Shown here: one piece after another, positions 14,951 through 22,829 of the stretch
Layout: each line of letters opens with the position of its first letter
Position numbering within the stretch: the stretch's first letter is position 1
Virus record (IMG/VR): IMGVR_UViG_3300025889_000680
Span: 1-29,117 of that record
Strand: one strand, 5' to 3'
Length of the DNA stretch: 29,117 bases
From: a virus
Translations under genes and position numbers: made by a program
The notes under the pieces: model-generated
The model's database searches: none
What the model saw: the letters and a program-made list of their open reading frames with translations, nothing else
What the model was told of the DNA's origin: nothing

Positions 14951-16249
14951 GAAAACGGAAATCAAGTGGGTAAAACATGGGCGAGCGCGGCGTTATTGCT
15001 AATGCACGCGCTCGGAAGACATCCCACAATCAAAGGAATAACGCGCGAATCGTGGTTGATATGCTATTCGCACGAACAAAGCAGAATCATTCAACAAAAA
15101 TTGTATGATTTATGCCCCAAATACGCACTTGCAGACGATTGCGAATTTATTCGCGGAAAGGGATTTCGCGGTCTTGCTCCGATGGTACGCTTCAAAGAAG
15201 AGTACGGCGGCGCGATTATCCGAATCAAGACGGCGAGCCAGGGAATCGGACTTGAAAGCGGTACATGTGGACTAGTCGTAATCGATGAACCGGTGAATAG
15301 TGAGACGTTGAACGCTTGTATCGCTCGCACGACCAGAGGAGGACCGAACGGGACGCGAGGAATCGTCGCGATGTCGCTAACCCCGGTGGGGAATGTCGAC
15401 ATAACCTATCTCAAAAACCTTATCGAAGACAATAAAATTTCGGTACACAGAGCCGCGCTCAACATCGCGAACACAACGCCTATCGGATGTCGACCGCTCA
15501 TGTCAGAGGAACAAATTCATTCGATGATCGAAGCGTTCCTTCCCATAGACCGCGAACAACGTGTTAACGCGTCGCTAGACGTAGCCGCCGAAGGCGTTAT
15601 TTTCGATAATTTCGACCCTTCGATGATTTCCTCTCAACCCGTCGCGCCCGGTGGAAAGTACGAACTTTGTATCGGGATCGATCATGGAAGCTCGCCGAAT
15701 AGCCAGGTCGTAACCCTAGCATGTATCGACAAAAGAGAACCAGAACACCCACGAATATACATGCTAGACGAATATGTTTCGGGACAAGCACCGCCCGAAA
15801 CACACGCTCGAGCGATACTTGAAATGTTAAAACGTAACGACATGAAACCCGAACAAGTGCAGTATTGGACGGGAGATGGAACACACCACGCCACGCGAAG
15901 TCGCGACGGCTTCAAGATGTCTAATATTCTTTTAATGCGAGCATTCGAAACCCTTCTCGGATACCCGCCGCGTAACCTTCCCTTCACGATTCGACGGCCG
16001 GTGAAATGGAGACATAGTGTGTATTATACAAGCTCGCTAATACATGCTATTATGTCAAGGAAGCATTTTTATATACACCCCAATTGCAAACAACTCATTT
16101 TATCGATAAAAAATTGGACTATGAAACGAACTCAATCGTCACGAAGTACAGACCCGTTCGGACATGCAATCGATTCGATGCGCTATTGTGTCTCTTCTTG
16201 TATTGACCAAAGATTCGCACGTCCACACAGTATCCAAATAACAAGGTAA
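14933..16249 (+). CDS. terL: Terminase large subunit, main part (ATPase and nuclease)
   Basis: The product is 438 aa from ATG 14933, but the first nine residues (MNRRSTENG) come from the inverted repeat. Native sequence resumes at NQVGKTW (residue 10). Walker B is GLVVIDEP near residues 113-120. The nuclease domain shows CIGIDHGS (about 246), GDGTHH (about 314) and DPFGHAIDSMRY (about 406-417), the acidic residues of the RNase H-like fold. TerL powers DNA translocation into the capsid and cuts concatemers. Joined to the upstream fragment by a 47-nt skip it would be 477 aa, a normal length. Portal follows 4 bp downstream. Confidence 0.88.
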   Translation: MNRRSTENGNQVGKTWASAALLLMHALGRHPTIKGITRESWLICYSHEQSRIIQQKLYDLCPKYALADDCEFIRGKGFRGLAPMVRFKEEYGGAIIRIKTASQGIGLESGTCGLVVIDEPVNSETLNACIARTTRGGPNGTRGIVAMSLTPVGNVDITYLKNLIEDNKISVHRAALNIANTTPIGCRPLMSEEQIHSMIEAFLPIDREQRVNASLDVAAEGVIFDNFDPSMISSQPVAPGGKYELCIGIDHGSSPNSQVVTLACIDKREPEHPRIYMLDEYVSGQAPPETHARAILEMLKRNDMKPEQVQYWTGDGTHHATRSRDGFKMSNILLMRAFETLLGYPPRNLPFTIRRPVKWRHSVYYTSSLIHAIMSRKHFYIHPNCKQLILSIKNWTMKRTQSSRSTDPFGHAIDSMRYCVSSCIDQRFARPHSIQITR

Positions 16250-16253
16250 AGAC

Positions 16254-17711
16254 ATGTATAATAATCCACCACCCTTTCCAAAAATGCCAACGCCCGAAGA
16301 CCAAAGACGAGTCGAACATCAAGCTCTTCGACGTCGACTTATAATGGGAACGTACGAACAAGATTTAGAAGAGGAAATGTTACGACATTTTTCATCGGAT
16401 AGGTATATGGCATTGGGACCGGTGGACATGTCTTCGAATGTTTTGGAGCAGATTACACGACAATTATCGGTATTGTACAACGTCGCTCCGACGGTACACC
16501 ACACCGAAGACATAAGCGAGCTAACCGGTTCGAACGGATATGTAACGCTCGCCGGACTATTCCCCTTAATGCAGCAAGCTCAACAATTCATCTTAGCGAT
16601 AAACGAATGTTTCGTTCGAATCGATGTCGCACCACATAAAGTCGGACAACCCGTTTCGAAAGCCGGTCTTAATTACCGAATAGTCACGCCCGACGCGGTA
16701 TATTGCGAATCGAATCCCGATAACCCCGACGAACCCACCTATTATCGCGAGATACGTCTTCGTGTACATCCAGAGACGAAAGAACATGTATATGTCGCGG
16801 ACGTTATCGACATACGAAATCCAGACGAACCGCTCTTCGGTATGTACGAAGTTAGACCAGATGGGGAACTCGGAAAGGACGTGTCGTTATTGTACATGGG
16901 ACACGAAACGCATATCGGCAAATCGTACCCATACAGATACGAAGACGGTCGTCCCTTCCTTCCTTTAGAACTATATCATGCACAAAAAACCGGCCTTTTG
17001 TGGAATACGTGGAGGAATAGCCAAACATGTTACGGTTCGCTTGTATCGGCATGTCTAACTTCGTGGGGAATCCACCTTATTCGCGATTGTTCATGGCCAC
17101 AACGCTACGCGGCCGGATTATCGATTTCCGGTCTTGGTGTGGAGAATGGCGATCTTCTTGGAAGACGAGCTTCGATTCCGGCGGACCCTTCTTCGATTCT
17201 TATGTTTTTTCAAGATTCCGAAAGCGGCGGTCAACCTCTTATCGGACAATTTCAACCAGGCGCAGACCCGACAAAAATGTTCGAAACGATTGCGCAGTAT
17301 GAATACAAAGTCGCAATGGCGGCGGGACTTTCCACTTCGGTTCTCAAACAAACCGCAGACATTCGAAGCGGCTTTTCTCTTTCGGTATCCAGAGAAGGAC
17401 AAAGAGAAGCGTCGCGAAAATATGCACCATTACAAAGCTATTACGACGAACGACTTCTCGCGAAATCGGCGGCGTTATGTAATCGATTTTTAGATTCGAA
17501 TCTTCCCGAAAATAATTATCGAATCCAATACGCGCAACTTCCACAAAGCCCCGAAGAGATAAAAGCGATTCGAGAAGACATTCTCGAAAAATTAGCGGCC
17601 GGGCTTATTTCCCCGATACAAGCGATGCAAATTCTCAACCCCGGAATCGATGAAAACACAGCTCGCGAAATGTTATTGAAAATAAAGCGAGAACGAATCG
17701 AACTCATGTAA
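16254..17711 (+). CDS. Portal protein
   Basis: The product is 485 aa, a usual portal length, directly after TerL. It has an acidic N-terminal helix (YEQDLEEEMLRHFSSDRY), a beta-rich middle (PDAVYCESNPDNPDEPTYYR) and the helical GLSTSVLKQTADIRSGFSLS then SREGQREASRKYAPLQSYYD region that resembles the portal stem and crown helices. The portal forms the dodecameric ring at one capsid vertex through which TerL pumps DNA. The call rests mainly on order and general pattern. Confidence 0.78.
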   Translation: MYNNPPPFPKMPTPEDQRRVEHQALRRRLIMGTYEQDLEEEMLRHFSSDRYMALGPVDMSSNVLEQITRQLSVLYNVAPTVHHTEDISELTGSNGYVTLAGLFPLMQQAQQFILAINECFVRIDVAPHKVGQPVSKAGLNYRIVTPDAVYCESNPDNPDEPTYYREIRLRVHPETKEHVYVADVIDIRNPDEPLFGMYEVRPDGELGKDVSLLYMGHETHIGKSYPYRYEDGRPFLPLELYHAQKTGLLWNTWRNSQTCYGSLVSACLTSWGIHLIRDCSWPQRYAAGLSISGLGVENGDLLGRRASIPADPSSILMFFQDSESGGQPLIGQFQPGADPTKMFETIAQYEYKVAMAAGLSTSVLKQTADIRSGFSLSVSREGQREASRKYAPLQSYYDERLLAKSAALCNRFLDSNLPENNYRIQYAQLPQSPEEIKAIREDILEKLAAGLISPIQAMQILNPGIDENTAREMLLKIKRERIELM

Positions 17712-17713
17712 AA

Positions 17714-17764
17714 ATCGCTATCCTATCACTATCCCTATCACCATCACTATCCTATCATTATCAC
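17714..17764 (+). repeat. Intergenic CTATCACTATC-type repeat, long form
   Basis: Two bases after the portal stop: ATCGCTATCCTATCACTATCCC, TATCACCATCACTATCC, TATCATTATCACC. One extra C breaks the 11-bp phase. It is followed by a C-rich stretch and AAAGG before the ATG at 17796. Confidence 0.87.
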
Positions 17765-17795
17765 CCCCTCAACCATCCAACAAAGGCGACCTTTT

Positions 17796-18467
17796 ATGGA
17801 AACACAAGAAATCGACGGCGTCGAATACGTCAAGAAATCCGATGTCGAAAACATCATAAAACAGAGAATCGACAAAGTCGCGGCAAGAGCGAACGAAGCA
17901 GAAATCGCCGCGAAAGAGCTTCAACAAAAATTAGAGAAAGCTTCGAAATCCGATTCGACAATTGACCTATTACACCAACAAATCGAAACCATGAAAAACG
18001 AGCTTTCGAAATCGGAACAAAGGTTCGAACGATTCCAATCGATGTCGAAACATGGATTTCATGATCCCGAAATAATCGACGCGATAGAATGGACGTATGA
18101 AAAGAGCCAGGCGGGAAAAAAGAAGGGAGAAACGCAAAATCTCGGTGAATGGTTAGACACTATTGTTTCGAATCCAGAGCAAGCTCCGACAATACTTCGA
18201 CCGCACCTCCAAAGCCAACCGGCCGCCGCTCCACAAAGCACCCTCGAACAAAGCATCGAAGCACCCTCCACACAAGAACAATTATCGCAACTTGCACAAC
18301 ACACCGAACGTCGACAAGCTCCACAAACGAACAACGGCGTTCGACCCGCGCCAGAACCTTCGAACATCATCGAAAGAGGATTAAAAGACCCCGACTTCTA
18401 CGCACAAAACCGCGACGAAATAAAGAAGGCGTGGATGTCAAGAAGGAGAAACGATAATGGCCGTTGA
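17796..18467 (+). CDS. Head scaffold protein
   Basis: The product is 223 aa. Residues about 15-95 form a strong coiled coil (AARANEAEIAAKELQQKLEK and ETMKNELSKSEQRFERFQSM). A Gln/Pro/Ala-rich linker (SQPAAAPQSTLEQ) follows, then a basic C-terminus (KKAWMSRRRNDNGR). This architecture, and its place between portal and capsid, is that of phage scaffolds that shape the procapsid and bind the coat protein by a basic tail. The next gene starts 11 bp before its end. Confidence 0.68.
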   Translation: METQEIDGVEYVKKSDVENIIKQRIDKVAARANEAEIAAKELQQKLEKASKSDSTIDLLHQQIETMKNELSKSEQRFERFQSMSKHGFHDPEIIDAIEWTYEKSQAGKKKGETQNLGEWLDTIVSNPEQAPTILRPHLQSQPAAAPQSTLEQSIEAPSTQEQLSQLAQHTERRQAPQTNNGVRPAPEPSNIIERGLKDPDFYAQNRDEIKKAWMSRRRNDNGR

Positions 18468-18762
18468 TCTTCGTTCAGTAAATGAATTTCCATACATGAA
18501 AAGTATCAGTATCGATACAAGCACCACAATGATTCGACTTCCTAGCGAAGCGAGAACAATCAAAATCGGAAGTGAAGCTTCTATTTTGTACATCGCGCAG
18601 AACGGAGCGACCGACGGCGGCGCGATACCGACCGACCGCATGTTCGTTCCTTCGAATAACGTTATCGAAATAAAGCTAGGAATCGGAATGCAGAGAAAAA
18701 ATATTTTTGTAGCCGCGAAAACGGGAACGGGAACGGCGGTTATTATGCTAGAAGAACAATAA
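18457..18762 (+). CDS. Small structural protein, possible head decoration (101 aa)
   Basis: A beta-rich product (TIKIGSEASILYIAQNGATD, then VIEIKLGIGMQRKNIFVAAK) with no membrane segment or Cys. A good AGGAG ribosome site lies within the end of the scaffold gene. It sits between scaffold and fibre genes, so a virion component is likely. No family recognised. Confidence 0.55.
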   Translation: MAVDLRSVNEFPYMKSISIDTSTTMIRLPSEARTIKIGSEASILYIAQNGATDGGAIPTDRMFVPSNNVIEIKLGIGMQRKNIFVAAKTGTGTAVIMLEEQ

Positions 18763-18765
18763 AAT

Positions 18766-18785
18766 CATACCTCGAATATTCGAGA
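18766..18785. repeat. CTCGAATATTCGAG palindrome, copy 2
   Basis: CATACCTCGAATATTCGAGA is the second copy of the element at 12551-12570. The core 18771-18784 is a perfect 14-bp palindrome. It fills the gap before the gene at 18809. Confidence 0.65.
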
Positions 18786-18808
18786 TACAAACAGGATATG
18801 TCTTGACT

Positions 18809-19066
18809 ATGGCCACGTTCATATATACGAATACAACGAGCGGAGAAGAAATGAAAAAAGAAGACCTCACTTCGCAGATAGACGGCACAAAAACGACCTT
18901 TATTGTATCGGAAGACTACAAGACGGGGTCTTTGCGCGTATATTACAATGGCGTTCGACAAATCGAAGACGTGACGTTTTCCGAAACCACCGCTTCGACC
19001 TTTACGCTAAATTTTCAAACTGAAATAGGCGACTACCTAGCAATAGACTACACACCAAAACCATAA
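18809..19066 (+). CDS. Small beta-rich structural domain protein (85 aa)
   Basis: Sequence DGTKTTFIVSEDYKTGSLRV followed by YYNGVRQIEDVTFSETTAST, FTLNF and IGDYLAIDYTPK. It is like a repeat domain seen in phage fibre proteins, where a projecting structural element ends with a Y-x-x-x-P strand. A related pattern occurs at the C-terminus of the next gene (TTAFALSSSVPDGFDDVFVF then RNGLFLD). The start is uncertain: ATG 18809 or TTG 18803, which is better spaced from AGGA. It is probably a fibre or head decoration unit. Confidence 0.6.
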   Translation: MATFIYTNTTSGEEMKKEDLTSQIDGTKTTFIVSEDYKTGSLRVYYNGVRQIEDVTFSETTASTFTLNFQTEIGDYLAIDYTPKP

Positions 19067-19078
19067 TGGAGAACACAC

Positions 19079-20668
19079 ATGGCTATACAAATCGCCTCTA
19101 ATCAGCTGAAAAACGGAGCGGTCACCGCGTCCCAAATCGCAGACTCAACAATCGGAGCGGGAAAAATCGACCTTTCCGATAACTTTACTTTTTCCGGATA
19201 CCTCCGAGCCGCGACACCTTCGAACGCCGCAGACGTTGCGACAAAAAGCTACGTTGACGGAATCGTAGGAAGCGGCGTATATTGGAAAGAACCCGCCCAA
19301 GTCGCTTCGACCGCGAATGTAAATCTCGCGAATCCCGGAACAAGCACTTTCGATAACGTGGTGATTTCCTCCGGTGCGCGCGTATTGATTCATCAACAAT
19401 CTTCAAACGACGAAAACGGCGTTTATATTTTCAATGGCTCTTCTTCCGCGATGACTCGCGCAAGCGATTGCGACAGCGCCGCAGAGCTAAACGGAGCATC
19501 TTTGTTCGTTACAGACGGCGACACCTACGCCGATCAGGCATTCGTTCAGACCGCGACTATTTCCACACTTGAAAGCGACGCGGTAACATGGGTTCGCTTT
19601 TCCGGTCTTGGACAAGTAACCGCCGGCGATGGACTCGCGAAATCCGGCGATACTCTTTCCGTAAACGTGGACGGCGTATCTTTGGAAATCTCATCAGACG
19701 CTCTACAAGTCGCGAACGGTGGTATTTCGAACGACATGCTCGCCGGTTCGATTTCCTCCGATAAGCTCGCCGGAAACATTGGCGATTCTCTTCTTTCCAC
19801 AATCAGCACCGCCGGAAAAGTCGCGGGAAGCTCCGTTCAACTCAATGGAAGCGGTGGACTTGCAAATTCAACCGGTCTTAAAATCGCCGATTTAGGCGTA
19901 ACGAACGGAATGCTCGCCGGTTCGATTTCCGATGCAAAACTAAGCCAAATCACAACCGCCGACAAAGTCGCCGGTAGTGCGGTTCAACTCGCCGCCGGCG
20001 GTGGATTACAAGATTCCTCCGGTCTTGGAATCGCCGCGACATCAGTAACAGACGCGATGCTCGCCGGTTCGATTTCCGCTTCAAAACTCGCCGGTTCGAT
20101 TCCAGATAGCAAGCTCAACCAAATAACCTCCGCTTCAAAAGTCGCGGGAAGTGCGATTCAACTCGCCGCTTCTAGTGGACTTGCCGATAATACCGGTCTC
20201 GGAATTGCGAGCGGTGGTGTAACGAACGACATGCTCGCCGGTTCGATTGCTGATGGAAAGCTCAACCAAATCACCACCGCGTCAAAAGTCGCCGGTAGTG
20301 CGGTTCAACTCAAAAGCGGCGGAGCGTTGGAAAATAGCACCGGTCTTACAGTAAAAGACGACGGTATCGTTTCGACGATGATCGCACCAAGTGCGGTTAG
20401 CAGTGCGAAACTTAACTTCGAACCATTTCGCGAAACCCTTTCCACAAATGGAAGCACCACCGCGTTCGCGCTCTCTTCTTCCGTTCCAGATGGATTCGAT
20501 GACGTGTTCGTTTTCCGTAACGGTCTATTCTTGGACCGCGTAGCCGCGAACCCAAGTGGAGTCGATGAATTTACATCTTCCATCAACGCGGGAACATGTA
20601 CCATAACATTCGGAGCCGCGCCAAGTGGAAGCGATAAAGTCGTGGTTAAATACTTCGCGCTTAAATAG
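19079..20668 (+). CDS. Fibre protein with internal repeats, probable head fibre
   Basis: The product is 529 aa. The N-terminus (KNGAVTASQIADSTIGAGKI, AADVATKSYVDG) is a trimeric fibre pattern. Residues about 65-180 form a recognisable phage-fibre domain (VYWKEPAQVAST, ARVLIHQQSSNDENGVYIF, RASDCDSAAELNGASLFV). Residues about 215-450 carry four repeats with N/T-D/G-x-MLAGSI and KVAGSAVQL segments; the shared ATGCTCGCCGGTTCGATT word starts at 19736, 19910, 20057 and 20231, so units are 49 or 58 residues. The C-terminus is a beta-rich cap. It is encoded between scaffold and capsid, far from the tail tip genes, which favours a head fibre. Confidence 0.72.
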   Translation: MAIQIASNQLKNGAVTASQIADSTIGAGKIDLSDNFTFSGYLRAATPSNAADVATKSYVDGIVGSGVYWKEPAQVASTANVNLANPGTSTFDNVVISSGARVLIHQQSSNDENGVYIFNGSSSAMTRASDCDSAAELNGASLFVTDGDTYADQAFVQTATISTLESDAVTWVRFSGLGQVTAGDGLAKSGDTLSVNVDGVSLEISSDALQVANGGISNDMLAGSISSDKLAGNIGDSLLSTISTAGKVAGSSVQLNGSGGLANSTGLKIADLGVTNGMLAGSISDAKLSQITTADKVAGSAVQLAAGGGLQDSSGLGIAATSVTDAMLAGSISASKLAGSIPDSKLNQITSASKVAGSAIQLAASSGLADNTGLGIASGGVTNDMLAGSIADGKLNQITTASKVAGSAVQLKSGGALENSTGLTVKDDGIVSTMIAPSAVSSAKLNFEPFRETLSTNGSTTAFALSSSVPDGFDDVFVFRNGLFLDRVAANPSGVDEFTSSINAGTCTITFGAAPSGSDKVVVKYFALK

Positions 20669-20687
20669 GCAATAAGCGATAATCACT

Positions 20688-20716
20688 AAGGCCGGTCTCA
20701 TAAGGCCGGCCTTTTT
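20688..20716 (+). terminator. Intrinsic terminator after the fibre gene
   Basis: Perfect 8-bp stem AAGGCCGG (20688-20695) / CCGGCCTT (20706-20713) with a 10-nt loop, followed by TTTTTATTT. It separates the fibre operon from the HNH gene. Confidence 0.88.
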
Positions 20717-20734
20717 ATTTCATAGGGAACGAAC

Positions 20735-20974
20735 ATGGCAAGAGATTACAAAGACGAATACAAAAAATTTCATTCCTCAAAAGAAGCGAAACAACATCGA
20801 GCAATGCGAAACACCGCACGTCGAAGAATGGAAGCGGCCGGTCTTGTAAAAAAAGGCGACGGAAAACATGTGGATCACATAAAACCGTTATCGAAAGGAG
20901 GAACGAACGGAACGAAAAATCTTCGTGTGGTATCGGCAAAAACGAACCTTCAAAAAGGGAATCGTCGAAAATAA
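20735..20974 (+). CDS. HNH endonuclease-like small protein
   Basis: The product is 79 aa. The HNH signature is HVDHIKPLSKGGTNGTKNLR then VVSAKTNLQKGNR (residues about 44-77), with a basic N-terminal helix. It lacks the paired CxxC zinc sites of longer HNH proteins. Small HNH proteins near terminase genes can assist packaging, and others are homing endonucleases; here it stands alone between a terminator and the capsid promoter. If it is a homing nuclease, the TerL insertion would be an obvious thing to test as its target, but no link is shown. Confidence 0.8.
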   Translation: MARDYKDEYKKFHSSKEAKQHRAMRNTARRRMEAAGLVKKGDGKHVDHIKPLSKGGTNGTKNLRVVSAKTNLQKGNRRK

Positions 20975-21024
20975 TCGCTATCCTATCACTATCCTATCAC
21001 CATCACTATCCTATCATTATCACC
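20975..21024 (+). repeat. Intergenic CTATCACTATC-type repeat, long form
   Basis: Begins right after the HNH stop: TCGCTATCCTATCACTATCC, TATCACCATCACTATCC, TATCATTATCACC. It is nearly identical to the copies at 5649 and 17714. Confidence 0.88.
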
Positions 21025-21041
21025 GACCCACATTGTCTTTA

Positions 21042-21070
21042 TTGCGTTCAAAGATTCTTTTGTGTATAAT
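21042..21070 (+). promoter_or_regulatory. Sigma70-like promoter of the major capsid gene
   Basis: TTGCGT (21042-21047), a 17-bp spacer, then a perfect TATAAT (21065-21070). This is the best promoter I can see in the window. Transcription would start near 21077 and give a leader of about 100 nt before the capsid gene. Confidence 0.72.
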
Positions 21071-21077
21071 ACCAAAG

Positions 21078-21177
21078 AGCGATTTTTATCGCGAACGTGG
21101 GGACGGTCGCACCGGTGAACAGCAGAACACCCCAGAAAAAAAGCACTTAAAAACCCTTTTTCCCCACGAGAAAAAAC
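21078..21177 (+). promoter_or_regulatory. Structured 5' leader of the major capsid mRNA
   Basis: CGTGGGGA (21096-21103) is fully complementary to TCCCCACG (21161-21168), closing a 57-nt domain that ends 9 nt before the start codon. A small GCGAT-TTTT-ATCGC hairpin lies at 21079-21092 and a CGGT/ACCG hairpin inside. The ribosome site itself is weak (GAG). The stem may protect the mRNA or tune translation. Confidence 0.5.
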
Positions 21178-22101
21178 ATGTCAAATACATATTCTTCGAT
21201 GTCTGATCTTCGTATGACATCGATTATCTCTAGCGAGATAAACCTTCTTCTTAAAGATACCGCAAACATCCGAAACACCGGTCTTATTCAGTACGCCGGG
21301 AGTGTAAATGCACTTGGAACCGATTCGATTAAAGTACGTCTTGTAGGTCTTAACGGTAGAGATTCTTTTGTTTCAAGAACCGAAGTACAAGCGGCAACAT
21401 CAACAAACATTCAAGACGCAAGCGTAACAATGCAAGTTAGCCGTTATTCTTTGGTATATGATATATCCGACCTTTTGAACATGACCGCAACAAATGCACA
21501 ATTCGAACCAGACCCATTCGCGCTCGCCGCTTCTATGTCCGGTTCTTACGAAACATTGTTCGCGGAGCTCACCGCATCAGCGGCCGCCGGTGTCTCTTCC
21601 GGTACAAGCACAAGCGGAAGCACAATGTCGGTATCCACATTCTTCGAAGGTCTTTACGACCTAGAACAAGCCGATTCTTATCGCGGCGCGCCCGGTCCAT
21701 TCTATAGCATTTTACACCCAAAAAGCTTAACCGAGCTACAAGCATCACTTCGTGCGGAACAAAACAACATCATTTCCCAAATGGCGGGAACTGAATCGAT
21801 GATTTCCGCGAAAGGTCTGGGATATATGGGTAAATTGTTCGGTGTCGACGTGTATCGCTCTTCTCACATCGAAAGCGATGGAACAGATTACGAAAACTTT
21901 ATCGCGGACGCGGGCGCGTTAGCATACGCCGACGGAGTCCCACAGATTCTCGGCGCGCCCCAGGTTATGGAAATGGACAAGGTAATTGTCGAACTTGAAA
22001 GAACCGGAAAAGAAGCTCTTACTTCCGTTATTGGTCACTGTTACCTTGCGGTATCCGTAATCGACGCGAACCGTATTACAAGACTTCTCGCCGTAGACTA
22101 G
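21178..22101 (+). CDS. Major capsid protein
   Basis: The product is 307 aa. It follows the scaffold and fibre genes and has its own strong promoter. The pattern is that of an HK97-fold coat: an N-terminal helical arm (DLRMTSIISSEINLLLKDTA), an E-loop-like beta hairpin, a long helical region (FEGLYDLEQADSYRGAPGPF then YSILHPKSLTELQASLRAEQ), and a C-terminal A-domain with KLFGVDVYRSSHI and ADAGALAYADGVPQI. No delta-domain protease gene is seen, consistent with the separate scaffold. Confidence comes from order and pattern together. Confidence 0.8.
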   Translation: MSNTYSSMSDLRMTSIISSEINLLLKDTANIRNTGLIQYAGSVNALGTDSIKVRLVGLNGRDSFVSRTEVQAATSTNIQDASVTMQVSRYSLVYDISDLLNMTATNAQFEPDPFALAASMSGSYETLFAELTASAAAGVSSGTSTSGSTMSVSTFFEGLYDLEQADSYRGAPGPFYSILHPKSLTELQASLRAEQNNIISQMAGTESMISAKGLGYMGKLFGVDVYRSSHIESDGTDYENFIADAGALAYADGVPQILGAPQVMEMDKVIVELERTGKEALTSVIGHCYLAVSVIDANRITRLLAVD

Positions 22102-22113
22102 ACGGCTTCTTTT

Positions 22114-22191
22114 GTGGCAAGATTGGCGGTGTTTTTACCTAGTCGCCTAATATCGCCGGTCTTGTCACTCTTTACAATAGGCAACTAGGAG
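22114..22191 (+). promoter_or_regulatory. Two interlocking RNA helices (possible pseudoknot) covering the ribosome site of the next gene
   Basis: Helix 1 pairs 22114-22128 with 22154-22168 over 15 bp, including three G-U pairs. Helix 2 pairs CCTAGT-C-GCCTA (22138-22149) with TAGGC-A-ACTAGG (22178-22189), 11 bp with one mismatch. The 5' arm of helix 2 lies in the loop of helix 1, so together they form an H-type pseudoknot or two competing states. The last arm overlaps the AGGAG (22187-22191) that serves the ATG at 22200. Helix 2 would therefore hide the ribosome site. Confidence 0.62.
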
Positions 22192-22199
22192 TAACACAC

Positions 22200-22829
22200 A
22201 TGTCATACGACAATCTTGCGCAAGCGTGGACCCCGTCCAAAAATAGCACGACACAACACATCCCGAAACCCGCGAACGCGTCTTGGATGTATATACACCA
22301 CCCGACTTCGTGGTCGTTGGAATACATCGAAGGAAAGAAGGACAAAAAACCCATCTTCCTTCCCAAGCTCGCCCGAATGGTCTTGAAAGCCGGCGTTAAC
22401 GGAGTCGGAGGAACAAGCGACCGCCCACAAACCCAGCTCGCCAGAATACAAGCCACCGACCGAGGAAACATTATTATCGACCCTAACGAACATGATTACC
22501 TTCGCATATATCCCGCTATCGGTGGAAATCTCACTCTTTCCAAATTTCAGAAGGTTGAGAACCTTGGTGGAAAAATCTTTATTTCGGGAGACGACAAAGC
22601 ATTCGCAGAATTTAGAAGATTACTTGTCGCGAAGGGAACAATCGCAATCCCACACGAACAGATTATCGCGGGAATCATTCGAAAGCAGTACGACATTATC
22701 AATATGCACAATTCGAAACCACATATCCCCGCCGCCGTAAAAGAAGCGAGTCAAGCAGAACAGAAGTTCGCAGATATGAACCAGGCATTAGAAGAACTAA
22801 AAAAGAACGGGTTGAAATGTTATGAATGA
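22200..22829 (+). CDS. Unknown phage structural-region protein, 209 aa
   Basis: Soluble and mixed in structure, with Pro-rich stretches in the first third (WTPSKNSTTQHIPKPANASW), a conserved-looking WSLEYIEGKKDKKPIFLPKL segment, and a helical charged C-terminus (EASQAEQKFADMNQALEELK). It lies between capsid and connector genes, so a head completion or capsid-associated role is likely by position. I do not recognise the family. AGGAG lies 8 nt before the start, inside the structured region above. It overlaps the next small gene by 8 bp. Confidence 0.55.
   Translation: MSYDNLAQAWTPSKNSTTQHIPKPANASWMYIHHPTSWSLEYIEGKKDKKPIFLPKLARMVLKAGVNGVGGTSDRPQTQLARIQATDRGNIIIDPNEHDYLRIYPAIGGNLTLSKFQKVENLGGKIFISGDDKAFAEFRRLLVAKGTIAIPHEQIIAGIIRKQYDIINMHNSKPHIPAAVKEASQAEQKFADMNQALEELKKNGLKCYE

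Noticed and set aside
14933-14959. MNRRSTENG as the true N-terminus of TerL
   Set aside because: These codons derive from the inverted repeat, and a TerL lacking the upstream segment would lose its adenine-binding region and first P-loop Gly residues.
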